This document shows, one piece after another, positions 45,288 through 52,342 of a stretch of DNA of 64,000 nucleotides. The number at the start of each line of letters is the position of its first letter. The stretch's first letter is position 1. The notes below the pieces were generated by a model. That model worked only from the letters and a program-made list of their open reading frames with translations. It searched no databases and was not told the origin of the DNA. This DNA comes from Candidatus Gastranaerophilales bacterium (GTDB lineage: Bacteria; Cyanobacteriota; Vampirovibrionia; Gastranaerophilales; Gastranaerophilaceae). The position numbers were made by a program, and so were the translations under genes. Location of the stretch: the NCBI GenBank assembly GCA_944324845.1, contig CALUXX010000007.1, positions 1 through 64,000 of the forward strand, in the 5' to 3' direction.

Positions 45288-47222
45288 ATGGATAAGAATT
45301 ACATACCTTTATATAGAAAATACAGACCACAGAAAATTGAACAAATAGTAGGGCAAGAGCATATCAAAAAAGCATTAGCTAATTCAATTCAAATGGATAG
45401 AATTTCACATGCTTATTTATTTACCGGTCCTCGAGGGACGGGTAAGACTTCTACAGCCAGAATTTTTGCAAAATCGCTAAACTGTGTGAATGGTCCGACT
45501 ATTTCACCTTGTAATGAATGTGAAAACTGTAAAAATATTACTAATTCAATCCCTATTGATGTAATAGAAATCGATGCTGCCAGCAATCGTTCTGTTAATG
45601 ATGCGGATGAAATTATTCAAAAAGTTGCACTTCAACCTGTTCAAAGTCGTTATAAAATCTATATTATCGATGAAGTTCACATGTTAACCAATCAGGCGTT
45701 TAATGCGCTTTTGAAAACACTTGAAGAACCACCGAAAAATGTTATTTTTATTCTTGCAACAACTGAAGTTCATAAAGTTCTTGATACTATTAAAAGCAGA
45801 TGCCAAAGATTTGATTTTAAACGTATTACAACAGATGATATTGTTAAACATTTGAGATATATTGCAGATAGTGAAGGTATAAATATTACAGATGACGCAC
45901 TATTGTATATCGCTCAAAATTCTGCAGGCGGAATGAGAGATAGTATCGCACTGTTAGATCAGTTGAGTGTATTAAATTCTTCAGATAGTGCAATTTCTGT
46001 TGATGATATCAATAGTTTGTTAGGTAGGTTATCTTTTGTATCTTTGACTTCTTTATTTAGTGCAATTACATCTTCTAATCAAAATGATGCGCTTAAAATT
46101 TTGAATGATATTTATAACCAAGGTAATGAACCTTCTCAAATTTTATCTAACTTGTTGGAATATTTTAGAAACGCTCTAATCTTAAAAACTGTAGGTGATA
46201 AGGTTAGTAGTATGGTTGTGCAATTAAACCAAGAACAAGTAAAACAGTTATCTGAAATTTTGCCTAAAATTGAAACACATCAACTTATTTCTTTAATAGA
46301 TAAATGTGCAAATTATATAAAAGAACTGAAGTTAACAGCTAATCCAAAATTATGGTTGGATGTTGCAGTTTTGGATATGGCGAATTTGGTTGAGAATACA
46401 AAACTTGATGAATTACAAAAAAGAATATCTCAACTTGAATCAGGTGATGTTGTGAAAATGGTAAATTCATCTCCATATAATACTCCTCCGTCACCTGTTA
46501 AAAAACAAGATATTATACAACCTGTTAAACCTGAAATTAAGCAAAAACCAATTCAGGTTTCAGCTCCTGTTGCAAAACCTCAATCAGCAGAAAAACAAGT
46601 GTTATCGGCTGATGAAGTCTTAACGGATGAAGTTCCGACATCAAAATCATCATCGCCTGATACGTTGAAGTTGTTGTGGGCAAAATTGTTGGAAAATATT
46701 TCAAGTTTCCCATCAAGAACAATTTTAAAACAACAGGCTATCCCTGTTAAAATTACTGAAGATGAAGTTATAATTTCAATTAAAAATCAAAGTTGGTTAA
46801 AACAATTTGGTCCTGAAGGGGCAAAACATTCGTTTATTGTTCAAGCTGCAGCTGCTGTGTTTGGCAAAAATGTTGACAAAATTATCGTTCGTTTACCTGA
46901 ATCAGGTGATAATGAACTAAGGAAAGAACAAAGTTCTTCAGTTGCTCCGGTTTCAGTTAATCTTCAATCTCAAAGTGCAGAGGTCGCTAAACCCAGTAAC
47001 AAAGAAGTAGAAATAGTTAGCGAAAAAACACCCTTAGCAGAAGAAAAGATTTCTAAAGCTCCGAAAGAGGAAAATTTAACTGAACCTGATAATAGTGATG
47101 TGAAAAGTGAGATGAAGGTTTCTGTACCAAAAACTAAAACTTTTAACGGTTCAGCTGATTCTTATCATTCTGACGGAGTTAATATGGTAATGGATCTATT
47201 CGATGGTAAGTTTATCGAATAA
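45288..47222 (+). CDS. dnaX: DNA polymerase III subunit gamma/tau
   Basis: DnaX is the ATPase of the clamp loader and links the replisome's polymerases. The 644-residue protein has the N-terminal YRPQKIEQIVGQ, Walker A GPRGTGKTST, a four-cysteine zinc module (CNECENC), Walker B IIDEVHML, sensor 1 ATTE and the SRC motif (arginine finger, KSRCQRFDF). After residue 370 comes a low-complexity Lys/Pro/Ser linker, then a conserved tau-type domain (about 440-545) and a second disordered linker with a short conserved end. I saw no slippery heptamer in the right frame, so a separate gamma product is not supported. Confidence 0.97.
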   Translation: MDKNYIPLYRKYRPQKIEQIVGQEHIKKALANSIQMDRISHAYLFTGPRGTGKTSTARIFAKSLNCVNGPTISPCNECENCKNITNSIPIDVIEIDAASNRSVNDADEIIQKVALQPVQSRYKIYIIDEVHMLTNQAFNALLKTLEEPPKNVIFILATTEVHKVLDTIKSRCQRFDFKRITTDDIVKHLRYIADSEGINITDDALLYIAQNSAGGMRDSIALLDQLSVLNSSDSAISVDDINSLLGRLSFVSLTSLFSAITSSNQNDALKILNDIYNQGNEPSQILSNLLEYFRNALILKTVGDKVSSMVVQLNQEQVKQLSEILPKIETHQLISLIDKCANYIKELKLTANPKLWLDVAVLDMANLVENTKLDELQKRISQLESGDVVKMVNSSPYNTPPSPVKKQDIIQPVKPEIKQKPIQVSAPVAKPQSAEKQVLSADEVLTDEVPTSKSSSPDTLKLLWAKLLENISSFPSRTILKQQAIPVKITEDEVIISIKNQSWLKQFGPEGAKHSFIVQAAAAVFGKNVDKIIVRLPESGDNELRKEQSSSVAPVSVNLQSQSAEVAKPSNKEVEIVSEKTPLAEEKISKAPKEENLTEPDNSDVKSEMKVSVPKTKTFNGSADSYHSDGVNMVMDLFDGKFIE

Positions 47223-47262
47223 TACGGCTAAAAGAGGAAGTGAACAAATATATTAGCAAGGT

Positions 47263-47655
47263 TTATTTGTTATATTCACTATATTCTTTAGCAATTTCTC
47301 TCCATTCGTCTTCTTGAACGCTATATGCGTGGCTCCAGAATTTTTCTATTGCATAAGTTTCACGTTCTTCTTTATGTAGAATATGGACAACAACATCGCC
47401 ATAATCAAGTAAATTCCAGCGATTTTTGTTATCATTTTCTTGTCTGTGAGGCAGGCGTGAAAATTCTGTTTTTATTTTGTCTTTAACAGTTTCCATTAGT
47501 GCTTTTACTTGTGGGGTTGAATCACCTGTTGCTATTACAAAATAATCAGCTAGAGATGATACATTACTAATATTTAAAATAGTTATATTTTTCGCTAATT
47601 TATCGTCTAAAATTTGAGCAATTATACATGCAAATTTGTGTGAATCTATTTCCAT
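47263..47655 (-). CDS. rsfS: Ribosomal silencing factor RsfS
   Basis: RsfS binds ribosomal protein L14 and prevents subunit joining when nutrients are scarce. The 130-residue protein has family wording LDDKLAKNITILNISNVSSL, ADYFVIATGDSTPQVKAL, NRWNLLDYGDVVVHI and ERETYAIEKFW. It follows rpiB by 10 bp with a good Shine-Dalgarno (AAAGG), so the two are probably cotranscribed. It converges with dnaX, with no clear terminator in the 40-bp gap. Confidence 0.95.
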   Translation of the reverse strand: MEIDSHKFACIIAQILDDKLAKNITILNISNVSSLADYFVIATGDSTPQVKALMETVKDKIKTEFSRLPHRQENDNKNRWNLLDYGDVVVHILHKEERETYAIEKFWSHAYSVQEDEWREIAKEYSEYNK

Positions 47656-47665
47656 AAAAACCTTT

Positions 47666-48100
47666 CTATTCTATTAAATCTATTCTATGTTGGTGTCTGC
47701 CACCGCTAAATTCTGTATTAAGCCAAGTTTCAACAATTTCAAGAGCCATAGTTTCACCAATCAAGCGTTCTCCCATACATAGGATGTTTGAATTGTTATG
47801 TTCTCTTGATAATCTTGCTGAGGTTGTTTCTGTACAGAGGGCTGCTCTGATTCCTTTAGTTTTGTTTGCTGCGATAGACATTCCTATACCTGAGCCACAA
47901 ATTAAAATCCCTTTTTCTGCTTCTTTAGTTGCAACAAGTTTTGCAACTTTGTGTGCTATTTCAGGGTAGTCACAAGATTCTTGGGTATATGTTCCAACGT
48001 CTATTGTTTCATATCCTTTGTCTTCCAAATATTTAATAATCTTGTTTTTGTAATTAAATCCGCCGTGGTCGCAGCCTAGTGCTATTTTTTTATTTTCCAT
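47666..48100 (-). CDS. rpiB: Ribose 5-phosphate isomerase B
   Basis: RpiB interconverts ribose 5-phosphate and ribulose 5-phosphate in the pentose phosphate pathway. The 144 residues include GCDHGGFNYKNKI, the catalytic-cysteine region (VGTYTQESCDYPEIA), the phosphate-binding GILICGSGIGMSIAANK, and SREHNNSNILCMGERLIG. The Shine-Dalgarno is GAGGG. The transketolase half at 37164 acts in the same pathway. An inverted repeat lies 50 bp upstream of the start. Confidence 0.96.
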   Translation of the reverse strand: MENKKIALGCDHGGFNYKNKIIKYLEDKGYETIDVGTYTQESCDYPEIAHKVAKLVATKEAEKGILICGSGIGMSIAANKTKGIRAALCTETTSARLSREHNNSNILCMGERLIGETMALEIVETWLNTEFSGGRHQHRIDLIE

Positions 48101-48149
48101 AATATCCCTCTATAAACTTTCATTTTTTATGATACCTTCTAAATGCTAA

Positions 48150-48169
48150 AATGTAAATTATTTTACATT
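48150..48169. promoter_or_regulatory. Palindrome AATGTAAA-N4-TTTACATT upstream of rpiB
   Basis: This is a perfect 8-bp inverted repeat with a 4-bp spacer, 50 bp before the rpiB start. It shares the TGTAAA/TTTACA half-site with the palindrome before typA. It could be an operator; no T run follows, so it is not a typical terminator. Confidence 0.35.
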
Positions 48170-48187
48170 ATTGTATTACTAAAAAGT

Positions 48188-48213
48188 AAAAAGAGGCGTT
48201 GTTTGCCTCTTTT
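48188..48213. terminator. Intrinsic terminator of the flagellar run
   Basis: AAAAGAGGC and GCCTCTTTT form a 9-bp stem with a 7-nt loop, 35 bp beyond the stop codon of the hook/rod gene on the minus strand. Confidence 0.85.
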
Positions 48214-48248
48214 GTAATGGAGTTTAACATTTTCACATATATAAAGTA

Positions 48249-49088
48249 TTAAGAACTGCTTACCATCTGCATTGCTTGTTGCAATAGTTCTTTATTTGAA
48301 GAAATCAATTTGTTTACAACTTCCATTTGTAATTTTGCCATTTTGTAATATGAAATATTACCTTTAAAATCGGCATTTGACAGTTCTAATAGCCCTGAAC
48401 GAATTTCACCGTTACCTAATACTGGTTTGCCTGACTCTTCAGTTTCTAAGAACCATCCGTCTTTGTACTCATATAATCCTGCTGCGTTGTGGAAATTTCT
48501 TGTTGTTATTCTGTATAGGGGAACTACTTTTTTCCCGTTTTCAGCTTTACCAACGATTGTTCCATCTTTTTTTATTTCATATTCTTCGTATTTTCCAAGA
48601 TATTTTCCGTTGTTAGGGTCAATCCACATTTTTATATTTGTTGTCGGAATATCTAAAGCTCCGCCTTTTAGTGCTGTTTCTTGGTATAAATCAGAACTAA
48701 TGGCTTTGGTTCCTTGCATTATTTCGCCTTTATCGTTTAGGATGTAGCCTTGTACTGTGTTACCGTTACTTGCTCTATAGACACCTTCTCCGTCAAATGT
48801 AAACTCTCCTAATCTTGTGTAAACACTTTTTCCATCAGGAGCTTTTGTTAGGAAAAATCCTTTTCCTTCTAAAAATACGTTGTCATTTGATGTACCCGGA
48901 GTTGATTTACCTTGGCTCATCTTTTTGGCATAATCATCATTTATCGCACCTCCGAGAAATGTTTTAAAACTTACTTGTTTTTCTTTAAATCCCGGAGTAT
49001 AAACATTTGTCATGTTGTCTGCTATTACATCCATCCAGTTTACTGTTGCGTATTGGGTGTTTATAGCTGTTATAAAAGCATCATTCAT
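48249..49088 (-). CDS. Flagellar hook/rod (FlgE/FlgF/FlgG-type) protein
   Basis: The 279-residue protein belongs to the axial flagellar family exported through the flagellar type III apparatus. Residues 1-45 carry the family N-terminus (VIADNMTNVYTPGFKEKQVSF, compare N-N-I-A-N-x-x-T-x-G-F-K). The middle has GKGFFLTKAPDGKSVYTRLGEFTFDGEGVYRASNG, and the C-terminus has the amphipathic helix with LSNADF and LISSNKELLQQAMQM. Its length fits FlgG or FlgF, but its position after fliK is where flgE often lies. It is last in the fliJ-fliK run and has a GGAG Shine-Dalgarno. Confidence 0.88.
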   Translation of the reverse strand: MNDAFITAINTQYATVNWMDVIADNMTNVYTPGFKEKQVSFKTFLGGAINDDYAKKMSQGKSTPGTSNDNVFLEGKGFFLTKAPDGKSVYTRLGEFTFDGEGVYRASNGNTVQGYILNDKGEIMQGTKAISSDLYQETALKGGALDIPTTNIKMWIDPNNGKYLGKYEEYEIKKDGTIVGKAENGKKVVPLYRITTRNFHNAAGLYEYKDGWFLETEESGKPVLGNGEIRSGLLELSNADFKGNISYYKMAKLQMEVVNKLISSNKELLQQAMQMVSSS

Positions 49089-49109
49089 AAGTGTTTACAT
49101 CTCCTCTTA

Positions 49110-50453
49110 TTATTGCTGCTGTTGCCTGTTTCTTTGTTGTTCTTTTTGTTGTTTGCTACCTCTGTTAGAGTAGTTTAAATCTGAGTATGGAATATCATTT
49201 TCATTAAATGTATTTTTTAATGTTTCGATATTATTTCTCAAATATTGTTCAACGGCTTTGTCGTGTGGTATAAAGTTCGCCGCAATCGTGCCTTCTTTAT
49301 TTACACGTAAAACAACTGATACATTTTGATCAAAGTCAATTCTCAATGGTTTATTTGTTTCTCGAGATTCACTCAATGCATCAAGTAATGCTTGTGATAC
49401 TTTTACATTCTTTTCAACTTCTTTTACATCAGCACCTTTTTGTGTCATTTCAGTTGCTTGTGCTGTAATGTTTTGAACAGTAATACTATCGTCAGCATTT
49501 TGTGCTAAGTTAACGAAAAATTCTGCATCTGATTGTGTCATAGATACTTTGTTTGCGGAATTTAAACTCATTGTACCAATACTTTGAGCGGCTTCTATTC
49601 CTGCTGCAGCTCCTGTTTTTACTGCTGAGGTATTCATCATTTGCTGAATATCATTTAATAATTCATTATTATTCGCATCGAAATTTGATAATGTATTATT
49701 AAAAATTATATTACCGTTCAAAAGCTCTGTTTCTTCTGTTTTATGTGTATCAACATTGTAATTGTTCTCGATTGGCATTTCTTGCTGTTGTAGTATTGCT
49801 AAATTCTGTAAATCTTCAATATTATTTGTTGTATCTTTTTCTTCTTCTTTTTTATTTGGATTTTTTATCTTTTGTGCAAATATATCTTGAGTTTTATTTT
49901 TATCAATCATATTTTGCATATTCAACTCTTTTTCAGCTAAGATATTTTGCTGTTGTAGAAGTTGTTGGTTTTCAAGAAGTTCTGTTTGTTGTTGCTTTTT
50001 GTCAAATGCAAGAATATTATTTCTATCTAATAGTTGCTGATTTTTTAACATTTCAAGATTTTTCAATTCAGCTTCTTTTGATAGATGAACATTATCTTTT
50101 ATATTTTGATTTTTGTTTTTATCAATTTGTTCTTTTGGGTCGGTTACAACTTTTTTATCTTCAGTAATTTCTTGTTTTTGATTTGTTTTATCTGTCTTTT
50201 CTACTTTTTCAGTTGTAGTTTCTTTATTTTCTGTAACTTTTTCTTCTTTTACTTCAGTTTTTTCGGTTGTTTTTGTTTCTTTATTTGATACTTCTTCTTT
50301 TTTTGTTTCTTTTTCAGGTTCATTTACCTTGTTCATTTCATCTTTAAATGATGTTTCAGATGTTTTTTTAGAACTTTCTGAACTTGATGATTTTGTAACT
50401 TGTGAAGTTGATGATGAACTGTTTACAGATGATAATGTTGTATTAATACTCAT
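49110..50453 (-). CDS. fliK: Flagellar hook-length control protein FliK-like
   Basis: FliK sets hook length and triggers the substrate switch of the flagellar exporter. The 447-residue protein begins with a long disordered Ser/Lys/Glu/Thr-rich region, then a Gln/Asn-rich coiled part (NQQLLQQQNIL), then a folded C-terminal domain of about 90 residues. That domain (LRIDFDQNVSVVLRVNKEGTIAANF, then VEQYLRNNIETLKNTF) matches the Flg_hook domain. The end is Gln/Arg-rich. The assignment rests on domain pattern and on the position between fliJ and the hook/rod gene. Confidence 0.85.
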   Translation of the reverse strand: MSINTTLSSVNSSSSTSQVTKSSSSESSKKTSETSFKDEMNKVNEPEKETKKEEVSNKETKTTEKTEVKEEKVTENKETTTEKVEKTDKTNQKQEITEDKKVVTDPKEQIDKNKNQNIKDNVHLSKEAELKNLEMLKNQQLLDRNNILAFDKKQQQTELLENQQLLQQQNILAEKELNMQNMIDKNKTQDIFAQKIKNPNKKEEEKDTTNNIEDLQNLAILQQQEMPIENNYNVDTHKTEETELLNGNIIFNNTLSNFDANNNELLNDIQQMMNTSAVKTGAAAGIEAAQSIGTMSLNSANKVSMTQSDAEFFVNLAQNADDSITVQNITAQATEMTQKGADVKEVEKNVKVSQALLDALSESRETNKPLRIDFDQNVSVVLRVNKEGTIAANFIPHDKAVEQYLRNNIETLKNTFNENDIPYSDLNYSNRGSKQQKEQQRNRQQQQ

Positions 50454-50472
50454 TTTTTTATACCTTCTACTT

Positions 50473-50934
50473 TTAATTGTTGTTTAACTCTTCTTCTATT
50501 GCTTGATCTTGAACTTTTTTAAAGAATCTTGTGACACCTAATTCTGAAAATTGTTTTAGTTCAGCTGCTTTTTCTTCTGCCAGATAGATTTCTTTATTTT
50601 TTTCTTTGTGTTTTTCAAGAACTTTTACAGCTTGTTCACATTTTACGAGTTTTTGAACTTCCTCATCTAGTTTTTTTTGTAACTCCTGTCTTTTTTGTTC
50701 CAGTTGTTCTGCTTTTTCCCAAAGATGCTGTAAGAAATTATCATAAGTTTCATACATTCTTGGGTCAGCGCTTCGCATTCCTTGTTTTGTGTCTAGAATG
50801 TCTTGATTATTCTTTTTTATCTCATTTTCGGCTTGATTTACTGCCTGTTGAGCTTTTTGAACTCGTGTTCTTTGCTCTTCTCTTTGGTTCATTCTATAGT
50901 TTAGAACTTTTTGTAATCTGTACCGAAATGGCAT
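50473..50934 (-). CDS. fliJ: Flagellar export chaperone FliJ
   Basis: FliJ is the small coiled-coil stalk component that works with the FliI ATPase in flagellar export. The 153-residue protein starts with the typical MPFRYRLQKVLNYRMNQREE and is almost entirely helical and heptad-patterned (QKRQELQKKLDEEVQKL). fliI, usually just upstream, is absent. The downstream order fliJ-fliK-hook is typical, with gaps of about 20 bp. The Shine-Dalgarno lies somewhat far upstream of the ATG (GGAGAAAGAG). Confidence 0.9.
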   Translation of the reverse strand: MPFRYRLQKVLNYRMNQREEQRTRVQKAQQAVNQAENEIKKNNQDILDTKQGMRSADPRMYETYDNFLQHLWEKAEQLEQKRQELQKKLDEEVQKLVKCEQAVKVLEKHKEKNKEIYLAEEKAAELKQFSELGVTRFFKKVQDQAIEEELNNN

Positions 50935-51038
50935 GTTTATCTACTCTTTCTCCATTTTATTATGTGTGATTTTGTCTGAGTAATAAACATCTAAACGTAT
51001 GATATTCTTCTTATAATGATTTTTTTTACTAAGTCAAC

Positions 51039-51070
51039 AAAATGCGGGAATATATTTATCCCCGCATTTT
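51039..51070 (-). terminator. Intrinsic terminator of rpsA
   Basis: AAAATGCGGG and CCCGCATTTT form a 10-bp stem with a 12-nt loop, 25 bp after the rpsA stop on the minus strand. Confidence 0.88.
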
Positions 51071-51094
51071 AGTTAGTTTATTTTTATGTCTTAC

Positions 51095-52171
51095 CTATTC
51101 TTGTTCTGTCTTTTCTTGAGTTTCGTGAATAGATAATGAAATTCGTTTGTCTGATGGGTTAAATTTAACTATGTAAGTTTCAATAGTATCCCCAACTTTA
51201 ACGATTGAATCTGTTTCGTTTTGGTAAGCTACTACTTCGTTGTGAGGAAGAAGAGCTTCTACTCCAGGAAATACTTCAATAAAGGCTCCGAAGTTTTTCA
51301 ATCTTGTGATTGTTCCTGTTACTTTATCGCCTTCTTTTATTTTTTCAGCAGCTTCAATCCAAGGATCAGGTTCAAGGTTTTTCAAGCTTAAAGATACTCT
51401 TTGCTTATCATAATCTACTGCTATAACCTCAACATCAATAGTATCACCAACGTGTAAAATATCTGTCGGATGATCTATCCAACGCCAAGATAATTGTGAT
51501 AATGGAAGTAATCCATCTAAACCACCTATGTCAATGAAAGCTCCAAAATCTGTAATTCTTACAACTTCACCTTTTACAACTTGACCCGGTTCAATTTGTG
51601 AGAATATATTTTTTCTAGCTTCTTCTACTGTGTCTTCATAAACTTTTTTATTAGATAAAATAAAGTTATTTTGTTGTACATCAAGAGTTAATATTTTTAA
51701 TTCAAGTTTAGAACCTGCTTCTAATTCAGTTTCTTTTGCCCTTAATTGAGATGTTGGAACAAAGCCTCTGATTCCTGAAACTTCTACAAGAACTCCGCCT
51801 TTTACAACATTTACTATTGTACCTAAAATAGTTTCATCATTAGCTTTAATCTTTTCAAGTTCTTTCCAAGCATAAGCAAAATCAACTTTCTTTTTAGATA
51901 GAAGGAATTTGCCATCTTCGTCTTCTTCTTTTATTATAAGAAATTCGCCTTCTTGTCCTTTTTTGAATACATTTTCAGGATTTTCTCCTTTTTCTACAGC
52001 TTCATAAGTTGGTATAACTGCCATTGCTTTTGCGCCTATATCAACAAGAACACCTTGTGCATCAAACCCGCAAATAATACCTTTTACTAAATCGCCTTTT
52101 TGAAACTTGTAATCATATTTTTCTAATAATGCTTCAAAATCTAAATCGGGCGTTTCCTTTTTTGTTACCAT
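51095..52171 (-). CDS. rpsA: 30S ribosomal protein S1
   Basis: S1 helps the 30S subunit capture and unfold mRNA. The 358-residue protein has four S1 (OB-fold) repeats, recognisable from GDLVKGIICGFDAQGVLVDIG, ILGTIVNVVKGGVLVEVSG, VVKGEVVRITDFGAFIDIG and VTGTITRLKNFGAFIEVF. It is shorter than the six-repeat E. coli protein and similar in size to cyanobacterial S1. The start at 52171 (MVTKKETP) was chosen because GGAG lies 6 nt upstream; ATGs at 52183, 52189 and 52204 lack good sites. It is separated from upstream valS by a terminator. Confidence 0.93.
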   Translation of the reverse strand: MVTKKETPDLDFEALLEKYDYKFQKGDLVKGIICGFDAQGVLVDIGAKAMAVIPTYEAVEKGENPENVFKKGQEGEFLIIKEEDEDGKFLLSKKKVDFAYAWKELEKIKANDETILGTIVNVVKGGVLVEVSGIRGFVPTSQLRAKETELEAGSKLELKILTLDVQQNNFILSNKKVYEDTVEEARKNIFSQIEPGQVVKGEVVRITDFGAFIDIGGLDGLLPLSQLSWRWIDHPTDILHVGDTIDVEVIAVDYDKQRVSLSLKNLEPDPWIEAAEKIKEGDKVTGTITRLKNFGAFIEVFPGVEALLPHNEVVAYQNETDSIVKVGDTIETYIVKFNPSDKRISLSIHETQEKTEQE

Positions 52172-52279
52172 TTTCAACTCCATTGTCATAACAGACACTT
52201 CCATATATTACGATATATATAGTAGCAAATTTCTTGCAATATGTAAAGGTTTGTAACGATTGCTTAATAATTTTAGATA

Positions 52280-52325
52280 AAAAAACACATATGTAACTTG
52301 TTTAAAGTTGTACATATGTGTTTTT
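52280..52325 (-). terminator. Intrinsic terminator of valS
   Basis: AAAAACACATATGTA and TACATATGTGTTTTT form a 15-bp stem with an AT-rich loop, 18 bp after the valS stop on the minus strand. Confidence 0.88.
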
Positions 52326-52342
52326 GTTTAGTGTTATTTTTA

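Noticed and set aside
45288-47222. Programmed -1 frameshift in dnaX to make a short gamma subunit
   Set aside because: The A runs found (near 46500 and 47025) are not in the reading frame needed for an A-AAA-AAG-type slip.
49745-50288. A Leu/Phe/Tyr-rich open frame of 140 codons antisense to fliK
   Set aside because: It is the complement of Gln/Lys/Glu-rich codons; there is no Shine-Dalgarno and its hydrophobic composition is a by-product.
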